From Methylotenera sp. (GTDB lineage: Bacteria; Pseudomonadota; Gammaproteobacteria; Burkholderiales; Methylophilaceae), in contig NZ_JAQSDC010000038.1 in assembly GCF_029945705.1 (NCBI RefSeq), positions 61,576 through 125,575 of the forward strand: DNA of 64,000 nucleotides, given 5' to 3'. Every line of letters begins with the position of its first letter. Position 1 is the stretch's first letter. Made by a program: the position numbers and the translations under genes. The notes beneath the pieces are model-generated. The model had not been told where the DNA came from and did not search any database. It was given only the letters and a program-made list of their open reading frames with translations. Positions 8,751-16,805 of the stretch are shown one piece after another.

Positions 8751-9558
8751 TCAATTGTTAGCTGTCCTCGGCACTGATAGCGTTGCTGTCGTGAGGCGAA
8801 CACGGGGATTACGTCGACGAATTGTTGATCAAAAACAAGTTCACTTTCCACGACACATCGAAGATGAAAGTACGGAAGTATCTATTTGGCAGCCTGCTAT
8901 TCATCAACTTGATATGTTGATTAACGCGATGAAAGTAAAGTCAAAATCTCAACTCAATATTACGTTAGCTAGTGAGTTTGTACGATACTTGTCGCTGCCT
9001 CCACAGCAGTTTTATATGAATGCTGTTGAGAAAATAGCCTATGCTACTGCGGCATATCGAGAAATATATGGCTCAGTAGTCGATGAGTGGGAAATAAGGC
9101 TGCAAGATGCGCCAATGCATGAAACGGCAATTGTCGCAGCCATAGATAAGCGATTATTAGAGGCGCTCAATCAGGTGGCTGTTAAATACCAGCTTAAACT
9201 CATCACGGTAAAGCCGTATTTGATGAGTGCATTTAACAGTTTAACCAAACAAGTTGGCCGTAGTAGTGGATACCTCGTCATCGTTGAGTTTAAGCGGTTG
9301 TTGTTGGTTAACTTACAGCAAGGCAAGTGTGTCAATGTCCGTATGTTTAACTTGGGCAGCGATTGGCAAGCTGAGTTGAAAAATCTGATGGTGCGTGAAT
9401 CTGTCCTAAGTGAAAGCAAAAATAGAGAGATTCTGGTTTATGCACCAGTACAGAAAAATATTGTGATTAATAGCCTCGATGGATGGCAGCTAAAGCGCAT
9501 CAGTACTTTAAATAAATTAAGTAACTATCACTTTGCGATGCTAGAGGTTGCTCTGTGA
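8731..9558 (+). CDS. GspL/PilM-like assembly platform protein (tentative)
   Basis: A GTG start with a good AGGAG sequence 7 bases upstream lies within the end of gspE, overlapping it by 20 bases. The 275 residues show no transmembrane segment and resemble the cytoplasmic actin-like half of GspL, or PilM/MshI. That reading rests mostly on position: the next two genes look like the membrane-anchored PilN and PilO partners. The expected role is to dock the ATPase to the inner-membrane platform. Nucleotide-binding residues could not be identified with confidence. Confidence 0.65.
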   Translation: MSLLLVNQLLAVLGTDSVAVVRRTRGLRRRIVDQKQVHFPRHIEDESTEVSIWQPAIHQLDMLINAMKVKSKSQLNITLASEFVRYLSLPPQQFYMNAVEKIAYATAAYREIYGSVVDEWEIRLQDAPMHETAIVAAIDKRLLEALNQVAVKYQLKLITVKPYLMSAFNSLTKQVGRSSGYLVIVEFKRLLLVNLQQGKCVNVRMFNLGSDWQAELKNLMVRESVLSESKNREILVYAPVQKNIVINSLDGWQLKRISTLNKLSNYHFAMLEVAL

Positions 9559-10088
9559 GATTGCAATTAGACTTTATTAATCAATCAAGCTTTTCTATAT
9601 CAAGCTGGAGTTTGGCGGGATTAATAGTTCTATTGGCTAGCTTAGTCATGGCTACTTTTACTTGGCAGGTTTATGAAAATAAAGTGCTTGAGCAGAATGC
9701 AGTTGCATTAAAAGTAAGCCAAATAAATCGTCAGGTTATTCATGAAAAACCATCGACTACAGCTGTTATATCGGATATTTCCCCAGAGCAAATGCAGCAG
9801 ACACAGGCGACGGTTAGTGCGCTGATTGTTCCGTGGAATGAACTTTTACACGGCATAGAGAAGTCTGATATGCCAAATATTGCCTTGCTTAGTTTGGAGC
9901 CAAATAGCAAAAAACAGTTGGTCAGCATTATTGGCGAGGCTAAAAATTTACAAGCAGCATTGGACTATATTCAGAAACTAGAAGCGCAACCCATGCTAGA
10001 TAAGGTCTACCTACAAAAATACAATATTGATGAGGCTAATCCATTTAAACCAGTGAAGTTCACATTGTCGGCACAGTGGCTTTTATAA
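9555..10088 (+). CDS. PilN/GspL-periplasmic-like assembly protein
   Basis: This 177-residue protein has a short cytoplasmic start, one transmembrane helix (about residues 18-42), then a coiled coil and a small ferredoxin-like domain (IIGEAKNLQAALDYIQKLEA), the plan of PilN and of the C-terminal half of GspL. It begins at GTG overlapping the previous stop (GTGA). Splitting GspL into two genes is the type IV pilus and MSHA arrangement rather than the classical Gsp one. Confidence 0.7.
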   Translation: MRLQLDFINQSSFSISSWSLAGLIVLLASLVMATFTWQVYENKVLEQNAVALKVSQINRQVIHEKPSTTAVISDISPEQMQQTQATVSALIVPWNELLHGIEKSDMPNIALLSLEPNSKKQLVSIIGEAKNLQAALDYIQKLEAQPMLDKVYLQKYNIDEANPFKPVKFTLSAQWLL

Positions 10089-10097
10089 AAGTAATCA

Positions 10098-10670
10098 ATG
10101 ATGAAAAAATTGGATATATATTATATTTATTGGCTACTTAGCCGAGCTACAACGACCCTTGGTTTGTGGGGTTTAGTTGGGCTTGGGTTAGTGCTTGGCA
10201 GCATCATATTTTACATTGTGAAAGTTGAGCCGCTTAAGCAAGAAATTAAAACAACGCAATATGAGCTGAGTAATAAAAAGAAAGGTGTAATGAATATAGT
10301 ACGTCCACAAGCACTAACATTGCAGACAACTACACAGGACATAAGTGAGTTTTACAAGCGGTTTCCTTCAGGTGCTAGCTTACCAAAGTGGCTACACATG
10401 ATTGATGAAATCGCAATTAAGCAGCATTTGATTTTAAATCGAGGGGATTACCGATTTTCACAAACTAAACAAGGGCAGTTATTACGCTATGAAATAGTCA
10501 TGCCACTGATAGGTCAATATTCGCAGGTCCATCAGTTTGTGACGGAAGTCTTAAAAACATTGCCTGCATTAGCTTTAAGCGACCTACAAATTAAACGAGA
10601 AAATTCTCTATCACCGACAGTTGAAGCACGCTTAGTGTTTGTGCTGTTTTTAAAAGGTGACTCATGGTAA
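10098..10670 (+). CDS. PilO/GspM-like assembly protein
   Basis: This is a 190-residue bitopic membrane protein with a helix at about 18-41, then a coiled-coil stretch rich in Lys, Glu and Gln, then a small alpha/beta domain ending in ARLVFVLFLKG. The order after a PilN-like gene and before a PilP/GspC-like gene supports PilO/GspM. The partner would be the PilN-like protein in the periplasm. The first two codons are ATG ATG, and either may be used. Confidence 0.68.
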   Translation: MMKKLDIYYIYWLLSRATTTLGLWGLVGLGLVLGSIIFYIVKVEPLKQEIKTTQYELSNKKKGVMNIVRPQALTLQTTTQDISEFYKRFPSGASLPKWLHMIDEIAIKQHLILNRGDYRFSQTKQGQLLRYEIVMPLIGQYSQVHQFVTEVLKTLPALALSDLQIKRENSLSPTVEARLVFVLFLKGDSW

Positions 10671-11284
10671 ATGTGACTAAAACTGGCAATGCCAAAGCAA
10701 AAACATCTAATAAGTGGCTTTATATTGTATTGTTCATTACCTTGGTGTTTACGGCTTGGACTGCGTTTCACAATGGTGATGAAGCTAATAATGAACTTGA
10801 AGTTAAAAATGCATCAGCTACTAACAATCAAACTTCAAAATACAACGTTGGCCAAAGTAAACAAGATCAGTCATCTTTAAAGCCAGTAGAAAACTCCTTA
10901 GTCAATAGTTCGATTCCATGGCAAAAATTAAAGCGTGAGCGCTTAGATAGTAAACCCTATGACGCATTTAAGGTGCACTCATGGGTTGTTGTGCCGCCAG
11001 TGAAAAAACTACCACCTGTTCCACCTCCGCCACCTAAAGCGCCTCCTGCACCATTTACTTATGTGGGTAAGTTAGAAAATTCACCTAAAGGTACGCAGAT
11101 ATTTTTAATGGAAAATAACAAACTGTTATCGGTGGTGGTGGGCGAGAAAGTGAACGGGTTGTGGAAGCTTGACAGTGAAGATGCTAGTGCAATACACCTC
11201 ACTTTTATACCGCTTGATTTAAAGCAAGTCCTATCAAAATCCGCAAGGCTCGTTGTGCCAACTGCAATAGAAGTAAATCAGTAA
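10664..11284 (+). CDS. GspC/PilP-like secretin-interacting protein
   Basis: The 206 residues have one membrane anchor (about 17-37), a long flexible linker with a proline tract (VPPPPPKAPPAP-like, near 119-131), and a C-terminal beta domain beginning FTYVGKLENSPKGTQIFL. This is the homology region of GspC and PilP that contacts the secretin N domains, so it should bridge the inner platform to the secretin encoded next. It overlaps the previous gene by 7 bases and has an AGGTG sequence before its ATG. Confidence 0.75.
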   Translation: MVNVTKTGNAKAKTSNKWLYIVLFITLVFTAWTAFHNGDEANNELEVKNASATNNQTSKYNVGQSKQDQSSLKPVENSLVNSSIPWQKLKRERLDSKPYDAFKVHSWVVVPPVKKLPPVPPPPPKAPPAPFTYVGKLENSPKGTQIFLMENNKLLSVVVGEKVNGLWKLDSEDASAIHLTFIPLDLKQVLSKSARLVVPTAIEVNQ

Positions 11285-11296
11285 AAGGACTTATGC

Positions 11297-13315
11297 ATGC
11301 AATTAAATAAAAATAAAGCTTACGCCAACCAATTCGATCGACACTATTTTTTATTGGCGCTGCTAATGACTCAGCTTGGTGGCTGCGCTTTTGCCCCTTG
11401 GGAGAAGTCTGGCGATAAAAATAAAACACCAGAAGCACAGGTCGCAGAAGCCAAACAAGTGGTCGCTAAAGACCCCGATGGAACTGTCAGCCGTAAGAAT
11501 TTAATTGTGACAAATGAATTGGCTGTCACAAAGCTATTTGCAGAGGCAGAACAGGCAAGGTCAAAGGGCATGTATGAGAGTGCTAATAGTATTTATGACC
11601 GTGTATTGGAAATTCTTCCTGATAACCCTAATGCGATTAATGAAAAAAATAAGGTGAATCGAGAGCAAATGCAATCAAAAAAGTTGGCTAAGGCGGCTGA
11701 GCTTATTGAAAGTAATAAGCTAGACGAGGCTAGAGATGCTGTTCATGACGTGCTTATAGAGAATCCCCTCCATGAGGAAGCGCTTAAGCTTCAGCAGCAA
11801 ATTAACGATAAATCAGCACCGTCTAATTCAAAACCACCTCAGCTTAAGGTGCAGTTTGATAAACCTGTGACTTTAGAGCTACGTGATGTCAATATTAAAA
11901 TTGCTTTTGAAGCTCTGTCGCGCGCCACAGGGGTAAATTTCATTTTAGATAAAGACATTAAACCAGAAACAAAAGCGACAATTTTTGTTAAAAAGGCACG
12001 TATTGAAGATGCGATTGACATGGTGTTGTCTAGTAATGGATTGCAAAAGAAAGTGCTATCAGAGAATACGGTTTTAGTCTTTCCTAGTAGCCCGCAAAAA
12101 TTAAAAGATTATCAAGATTTGATGATTCGTAGTTTTTATCTCAGCAATACAACCGCCAAACAAGTTGCGGCACTCGTTAAATCTATGCTTAAAACTAAAG
12201 ACATCTTTGTGGATGATCGCTTGAATATGATGACCATGCGCGATACGCCAGAGGTGATTCGTATTGCAGAAAAATTAGTGGCCGCGAATGACTTAGCTGA
12301 CCCTGAGGTAATGCTAGATATAGAAGTTTTTGAAGTGAATAGAAGTCGTTTGCAGGAGCTGGGTGTTGACTATCCAAGTAGAATAGCTGTCAATAGTTTG
12401 ATTCCAATTACTACCGTCACATCCGCCACAGGCGTTGTCGCAAGCTCAACGGTGAACACCTCTAGCCAGTTAACATTAGAAGGATTGCTAAACCTTAATA
12501 AAAGTCGATTTGATGTATCACCTAATCCAGCCGTCAATTTTAGAAAAACTACGGGTGATGTGAATGTTCTGTCTAATCCAAGAATTAGAGTGCGTAATAA
12601 TGAAAAGGCTAAAATTTTAGTTGGGGATAAAGTACCGGTCATCACAACAACTTCAACCGCCAATGTAGGTATTTCTGAAAGTGTGCAGTACGTTGATGTT
12701 GGTTTAACGCTCAATGTTGAACCAAGAATTACGCCAGACAACTATGTAAATATTAAAATAGGACTTGAGGTTAGTTCTCTTGGTGAAAAAACTGTAACAA
12801 GAAATGGCGCCACCGTGTATACCATTGGAACGCGAAACGCCAATACCATATTGCGCCTAAAAAACGGTGAAACTCAGGTACTGGCTGGCTTGATATCGGA
12901 CGACGAACGTAAAAACACAAGCCGATTGCCAGGGCTTGGAGATATTCCGTTAATCGGACGTTTATTTTCAAATCAACAGGATCAGAAAAGTAAAACGGAA
13001 ATCGTTTTGGCCATTACACCAAGAATTGTTTCAAATATAGCAAGGCCAAGCGCAGAAATTTCTGAATACTGGTCTGGTACAGATACGGTTATTTCCGATA
13101 AACCTGTGATTAATATACCTGCATCTGGTGAATCTATGACACCACAAGACAGAGCTCGAGAAAGAATTCGCTTAATACGTGAGGGGAATAATCCATCTGA
13201 GCAAGTGGCTCCGGCAGCTGAAACGCCAACTTTAGAAACAATAGAGCCGCCGCTATCCCAGCCAGAAGTTACACCTAGCGCCAATCCAGAAGGTACGGAA
13301 GCTGTGTCACATTAG
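11297..13315 (+). CDS. gspD: Secretin, GspD/PilQ family, lipoprotein with TPR region
   Basis: This is the outer-membrane channel of the secretion apparatus. The N-terminus ends in a lipobox, LGGC with Cys30, so the protein is probably lipidated and may not need a separate pilotin. Residues about 75-160 form tetratricopeptide-like helical repeats. An STN/N domain follows (VTLELRDVNIKIAFEAL), then an N1-type domain, then the secretin core with VLSNPRIRVRNNEKAKI, GLTLNVEPRIT and the gate signature PGLGDIPLIGRLF. The last 60 residues are Pro/Glu-rich. A TPR front end in place of the full N1-N3 set resembles MshL-type secretins. AAGGA precedes the ATG by 7 bases. Confidence 0.92.
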   Translation: MQLNKNKAYANQFDRHYFLLALLMTQLGGCAFAPWEKSGDKNKTPEAQVAEAKQVVAKDPDGTVSRKNLIVTNELAVTKLFAEAEQARSKGMYESANSIYDRVLEILPDNPNAINEKNKVNREQMQSKKLAKAAELIESNKLDEARDAVHDVLIENPLHEEALKLQQQINDKSAPSNSKPPQLKVQFDKPVTLELRDVNIKIAFEALSRATGVNFILDKDIKPETKATIFVKKARIEDAIDMVLSSNGLQKKVLSENTVLVFPSSPQKLKDYQDLMIRSFYLSNTTAKQVAALVKSMLKTKDIFVDDRLNMMTMRDTPEVIRIAEKLVAANDLADPEVMLDIEVFEVNRSRLQELGVDYPSRIAVNSLIPITTVTSATGVVASSTVNTSSQLTLEGLLNLNKSRFDVSPNPAVNFRKTTGDVNVLSNPRIRVRNNEKAKILVGDKVPVITTTSTANVGISESVQYVDVGLTLNVEPRITPDNYVNIKIGLEVSSLGEKTVTRNGATVYTIGTRNANTILRLKNGETQVLAGLISDDERKNTSRLPGLGDIPLIGRLFSNQQDQKSKTEIVLAITPRIVSNIARPSAEISEYWSGTDTVISDKPVINIPASGESMTPQDRARERIRLIREGNNPSEQVAPAAETPTLETIEPPLSQPEVTPSANPEGTEAVSH

Positions 13316-13824
13316 TGATTAACATTTCTATGAAAAATAGTGGATTTACCTTAATAGAGTTGGTGGTGACCGTGGCGATTGTCTCTATTTTAGCGACGGT
13401 CGCTTTACCCATGTTGCAGCTGAGCGTTCAGCGCGTTAAAGAGAATGAGTTACGCACTAATCTACGACAAATTCGAGAAGCGATTGATGCTTACAAAAAA
13501 GTCGCGGATATGGATAACGGACCGATAAAAAAAACGCTCAGTCAGTCTGGATACCCGCCTAGCTTGGAGGTGTTGGTCTATGGGGTTGTGGATGAAAAAG
13601 ATCCCAATAAACATAAAATTAGATTCCTACGCAATATACCTCTCGATCCGATGCAGCCAGCTAATCAAGCCAGTAGTCAATCTGACCGTGACTTATTAAG
13701 TAACTGGGGTTTACGAAGTTATAAAAGCGAAGCTAATAACCCAGCTGAGGGTGACGATGTTTATGATGTGTACTCTCGAAGTAGGCAAATTGGTATTAAT
13801 GGCGTTCCTTATAATCAATGGTAA
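13315..13824 (+). CDS. Pseudopilin of the secretion system
   Basis: The prepilin signal SG|FTLIELVVTVAIVSILATVALP has Glu5. The 169-residue protein continues as a GspG/PulG-like fold with a C-terminal DVYDVYSRSRQIGINGVPYNQW-like segment, which parallels the calcium loop of GspG. The GTG start overlaps the secretin stop by one base (TAGTG); ATG 13330 is an alternative that shortens the leader. It is the first of three small pseudopilin genes behind the secretin and is a second GspG-type subunit rather than a clear GspH, I or J. Confidence 0.82.
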   Translation: MINISMKNSGFTLIELVVTVAIVSILATVALPMLQLSVQRVKENELRTNLRQIREAIDAYKKVADMDNGPIKKTLSQSGYPPSLEVLVYGVVDEKDPNKHKIRFLRNIPLDPMQPANQASSQSDRDLLSNWGLRSYKSEANNPAEGDDVYDVYSRSRQIGINGVPYNQW

Positions 13825-13830
13825 AGCCGA

Positions 13831-14241
13831 ATGAAGCCTGTTAATCATCAATATTTAAAGGTGTTACATAAGCAAAGTAATGGTTTTACTTTAGTAGAAC
13901 TTTTAGTTGTATTGTCAATTTTAGCGCTACTGCTGACGCTTGCCGTACCAAGGTACTTTACTAGTATAGAGAAAGCAAAAGACGCTACCTTAAAGCAAGA
14001 TCTCAATACCTTGCGTGAAAGCTTGGATAAATATTATGCGGATAACGGTCAGTATCCTAAAAGCTTAGAGGATTTGGTTGAGCGTAAATACATTCGTAAG
14101 TTACCTGTTGATCCTATTACCGAAAAAACCACCACTTGGATATTCACGCCGCCAGAACCACCTTTGGAAGGTGATATTTACGATATTCATAGTGGTTCAA
14201 AAGGTGTGGCAAAAGATGGCACGCGTTATGAGGATTGGTAA
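13831..14241 (+). CDS. GspG-type pseudopilin
   Basis: The prepilin signal NG|FTLVELLVVLSILALLLTLAVP carries Glu5. The 136 residues have the compact GspG fold: LNTLRESLDKYYADNGQYP, then GDIYDIHSGSKGVAKDGTRYEDW. This is the third GspG-like subunit of the locus. Multiplication of GspG-like subunits in place of a GspH/I/J/K set is unusual and is noted as a finding. The following gene starts inside its 3' end. Confidence 0.85.
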   Translation: MKPVNHQYLKVLHKQSNGFTLVELLVVLSILALLLTLAVPRYFTSIEKAKDATLKQDLNTLRESLDKYYADNGQYPKSLEDLVERKYIRKLPVDPITEKTTTWIFTPPEPPLEGDIYDIHSGSKGVAKDGTRYEDW

Positions 14242-14710
14242 GCCTAATTTTTATTTAGCGAATCAATGCGATGGCTTTACTTATATAGGCCTAATGATCA
14301 TGGTCGCAATCTCAGGTATTGCTTTGGCTGGGGTCGGCATTGTTTGGCATCAAGATATGCAGCGCGAGCGAGAGAAAGAGTTACTTTTTATCGGTAATGC
14401 ATATCGACAGGCAATTAGTAGTTATTACGAGAATAGCCCGTCAGGCATAAAACAGTATCCTAGAAAGTTAGATGACTTAATGCTTGATAAGCGATTTCCT
14501 AATATCAAGCGCCATATACGTAGACTATATATTGACCCGATTGCGCGAGAAGCAGTGTGGGGTTTGGTTTTAGATCAAGAAAGAATTATTGGCGTCTACA
14601 GTCAATCAAGTTTAAAGCCGATTAAAAGAAAACAGTTTCCTGAGCCGTACGGAGATTTTAGTGGAGCCAACAAATACAGTGATTGGAAGTTTACCTATAT
14701 GCCAGGCTAA
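14216..14710 (+). CDS. Pseudopilin-like protein lacking Glu5
   Basis: The protein of about 164 residues starts at ATG 14216 (AAGGTG 9 bases upstream) or ATG 14228. Longer starts would lie deep in the previous gene. The cleavage region is DG|FTYIGLMIMVAISGIALAG: position 5 of the mature protein is Gly, not the usual Glu. In type II systems the tip pseudopilin GspK is the one lacking Glu5, so a tip role is possible. The remainder has YPRKLDDLMLDKRFPNIKRH and a YIDPIAREAVWGLV segment seen in many betaproteobacterial PulG-like proteins. It is the last gene of the operon. Confidence 0.75.
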   Translation: MARVMRIGKPNFYLANQCDGFTYIGLMIMVAISGIALAGVGIVWHQDMQREREKELLFIGNAYRQAISSYYENSPSGIKQYPRKLDDLMLDKRFPNIKRHIRRLYIDPIAREAVWGLVLDQERIIGVYSQSSLKPIKRKQFPEPYGDFSGANKYSDWKFTYMPG

Positions 14711-14745
14711 CTATCACTTTATTTAGATGATAGAACTAGTTAGCC
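14705..14745. terminator. Inverted repeat between convergent operons
   Basis: GGCTAACTA (14705-14713) pairs perfectly with TAGTTAGCC (14737-14745). An inner TATC/GATA pair extends the stem. It straddles the last stop codon of the secretion operon and faces the 3' end of the convergent transglycosylase gene. It lacks a T-run, so intrinsic termination is uncertain. Confidence 0.35.
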
Positions 14746-14780
14746 CATTCGTTTAGTTTATTAATATCGTCATCGTATAG

Positions 14781-15401
14781 CTATGAGTACTGCTTGTAAT
14801 ACTTTAATACTTTCGGAACATAGTTCACGGTTTCTTTATAGGGTGGAACTTTCCCGCCAAATTTCTGAACAGCGGCTGGGCCAGCGTTATAGGCTGCCAA
14901 AGATAATGTTAAATCTCCATTAAAAAGTTTAAGCAACTCTCGTAAGTACTTTGCACCCGCTAAAATGTTTTGTTTTGGATTATTTTTATCTAGCACATTG
15001 AACCGACGTGAGGTTTCAGGCATTAGCTGCATTAAGCCATAAGCGCCTTTTACAGACTGCGCGCGGGGGTTATGTTTTGACTCAACGGCAATGACTGCAT
15101 GAATGAGTGCAGGTTCAATTCCCGTTATGTTGGCCGCGATGATGACTTCATTATTAAATGGAAGATTCTTATTATCTTCTGAGCCTACATTATTAAAGCT
15201 TGCTATTTTCGTCGCAGCGTTAGGTAGCGGAGGCTCTTCAATTTTAAAACTATAGTTCTCTGTATTTGAAGTATTAGCGATGCTAATCTCATCTGTTTGC
15301 GATAGATCAACATAAACATCGGCTTTAACAGTCAATGATAAAGCTAGACATAAGGCAACTAAGGATTTTAAAAGCAGCATGATGTAAAAATTTTTCATCA
15401 T
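14781..15401 (-). CDS. Exported lytic transglycosylase (SLT family)
   Basis: This enzyme cleaves peptidoglycan glycan strands with 1,6-anhydro-muramic acid formation. The start chosen is the ATG pair at 15401/15398, because it is followed by a good signal peptide (MLLLKSLVALCLALSLTVKA). The open frame continues upstream to 15557 but that part looks non-coding. SLT motifs are complete: the catalytic Glu in AVIAVESKHNP, then GAYGLMQLMP, and AAYNAGPAAVQKFGG. A gene of this type beside a secretion locus may open the wall for the machine, but it has its own promoter side and the opposite strand. Confidence 0.88.
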   Translation of the reverse strand: MMKNFYIMLLLKSLVALCLALSLTVKADVYVDLSQTDEISIANTSNTENYSFKIEEPPLPNAATKIASFNNVGSEDNKNLPFNNEVIIAANITGIEPALIHAVIAVESKHNPRAQSVKGAYGLMQLMPETSRRFNVLDKNNPKQNILAGAKYLRELLKLFNGDLTLSLAAYNAGPAAVQKFGGKVPPYKETVNYVPKVLKYYKQYS

Positions 15402-15593
15402 ACAAGTTTGCATGAGTAATGTTACAGGTTCATGTGAGCGGCCAGACACAGACCACAATTGCTTGGTCGTAACAATAAATGAAAGTTTTAGTTTGAGATA
15501 AGCGCCTAAAATGATTTGGCATGGGCTTTTGTTACAAAACTGTAAGAAAAGTAACATCTAGTCTTAATCTTAGTGTCACTTAACTATTGAAAA

Positions 15594-16445
15594 ATGATAC
15601 CCATTATAAAAACTAGAAGAATTATCATCTCTACTCAGTTAAATTCTGGCGTGTCATTCAACAATACCGATGCTCTAAGCTTAGAGCAGCGCGTTGATTT
15701 TATGGATGTCATTTCCGAATCATTGCGCATTTCACAGCGCACGCATTTATTTAATTGGTTACAAGGTGGCTTTCAAGGTTTAGTTGGACATGAGATTATG
15801 ATTTTCGGCATTAAATCATCCGAAAATGACACTTACCATTTTGAATACTTTACTAGCTCACGCTATTTTGGTGATACTCAATTTTCTGCCGTAATTGAGC
15901 GTGACGTCGGACTAGTAAGTCAAGTATTGAATCTGTGGAAAGAAACGGCAATGCCGTTATTCGTCAATAATCAAGATAAGCCATTACAACATGGCAGTTA
16001 CAGAGTCATTAATTTTGATCAAGAAGCTTTGGTAAGTTCAGAGTTAAAAGACTTTGTCTTATATGGTTTTGGTCATAATCAAAGCGAATTATCTAGCATC
16101 GTTATTTTTGCCAGATTGCATAAACAAGCCAATACCGCCTATGCGCAAATGCTAGAGCTGATTATGCCGCATTTACACTGTGTGCTTATTCGGGTAACTA
16201 GTAACCGAGTCAATACAATCGCCTCTACTGATAATTTAGGTAGATTAATTACCAAAAGAGAGTCAGAGGTTTTGCAATGGCTACATATGGGCAAAACTAA
16301 TTGGGAAATTTCTACCATATTAGGTATTAGCCCGCTCACAGTAAAAAATCATGTACAAAACGTTATACGTAAACTCAGCGTTTTAAACAGAAGTCAGGCA
16401 GCCGTTAAAGCCGCTAAGCTTGGATTAATTAGAATGCTCAAGTAG
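15594..16445 (+). CDS. epsA: LuxR-family regulator, EpsA type (XrtB/PEP-CTERM associated)
   Basis: The 283-residue protein has an N-terminal region of about 200 residues without a recognisable autoinducer or receiver domain. A C-terminal LuxR helix-turn-helix follows at about 217-280 (TKRESEVLQWLHMGKTNWEI, then GISPLTVKNHVQNV). Length and layout match the EpsA regulator found with exosortase B and the Methylobacillus eps genes; that assignment is by family recognition. Its likely targets are the PEP-CTERM genes and perhaps the eps operon. Palindromes CTAGTCy-N4-rGACTAG lie directly downstream, before the next gene. The start lacks a strong Shine-Dalgarno sequence and may be a little further downstream. 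Confidence 0.82.
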   Translation: MIPIIKTRRIIISTQLNSGVSFNNTDALSLEQRVDFMDVISESLRISQRTHLFNWLQGGFQGLVGHEIMIFGIKSSENDTYHFEYFTSSRYFGDTQFSAVIERDVGLVSQVLNLWKETAMPLFVNNQDKPLQHGSYRVINFDQEALVSSELKDFVLYGFGHNQSELSSIVIFARLHKQANTAYAQMLELIMPHLHCVLIRVTSNRVNTIASTDNLGRLITKRESEVLQWLHMGKTNWEISTILGISPLTVKNHVQNVIRKLSVLNRSQAAVKAAKLGLIRMLK

Positions 16446-16519
16446 AAATAGTGTCAGCGTTGTATCGTTTATTCGTTTTAAATCCCTCCGTCATCAATCT
16501 CCACATATCTTAGTTATTT

Positions 16520-16537
16520 CTAGTCCGAACGGACTAG
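16520..16537. promoter_or_regulatory. Perfect palindromic candidate operator (site A)
   Basis: CTAGTCCG and CGGACTAG form an 8-bp perfect inverted repeat with a 2-base centre. The arms match the palindrome at 3261-3278 before the other PEP-CTERM gene. It lies 75 bases after the end of the LuxR-family gene epsA, whose product is the proposed ligand. Confidence 0.6.
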
Positions 16538-16624
16538 TTTTCAACACTTAAATTTTACACATTACATGCATTATTCAATTTAGTAAAAGTTGCAATTTAT
16601 TGGGTAGCAAACAAAGAAAAGCGA

Positions 16625-16642
16625 CTAGTCCACACAGACTAT
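16625..16642. promoter_or_regulatory. Degenerate copy of the candidate operator (site B)
   Basis: CTAGTCC-N4-AGACTAT keeps one full arm, and 5 of 7 positions pair. Its centre is exactly 105 bases from that of site A, about ten helical turns, so two dimers would sit on the same DNA face. It is 163 bases before the ATG of the downstream gene. Confidence 0.45.
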
Positions 16643-16686
16643 TTTTTTTGTTTGGCATGTCATAGGTGAAATGTAAATTGTCACCA

Positions 16687-16712
16687 TCGTTTAAAGAGAG
16701 TGTTTTAAACGA
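16687..16712 (+). other. Hairpin in the leader of the PEP-CTERM gene
   Basis: TCGTTTAAA (16687-16695) and TTTAAACGA (16704-16712) are perfect 9-bp arms with an 8-base loop. No T-run follows directly, so it is more likely an mRNA leader structure or operator than a terminator. Confidence 0.4.
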
Positions 16713-16805
16713 ATTTCAAGTAACGAATATTTTGGTTATTTAGCGGTTTTATTTTTTATGTGTTTTTTTGTGTTTTTTTTGTTTTAATTTTTAGGGAGAT
16801 TTACA

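Larger units (their letters stand above)
16446..16805. other. 360-base non-coding regulatory region before the abundant-type PEP-CTERM gene
   Basis: No gene is seen. The stretch holds two palindromic candidate operators (16520-16537 and 16625-16642) and a perfect 9-bp hairpin (16687-16712). A very T-rich leader (about 16735-16795) ends in AGGGAG before the ATG. No convincing sigma-70 or sigma-54 promoter was identified by eye. Confidence 0.55.

Noticed and set aside
14078..14215. Long start for the last pseudopilin gene at 14078
   Set aside because: It would overlap the previous pseudopilin gene by 164 bases and place a non-leader sequence before the prepilin cleavage site; 14216 has a ribosome site and a normal leader.
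15402..15557. N-terminal extension of the lytic transglycosylase
   Set aside because: The extension reads as non-family sequence and would bury the clear signal peptide that starts at 15401.
15558..15575. CTAGTCT half-site just upstream of epsA as an autoregulatory operator
   Set aside because: The right half (CTTAGTG) does not match the palindrome; a single half-site is expected by chance in 64 kb.
16646..16664. Sigma-54-like TTGGCATG element before the PEP-CTERM gene at 16806
   Set aside because: The -12 GC dinucleotide is absent at the required spacing, and the local regulator is LuxR-type rather than an enhancer-binding protein.
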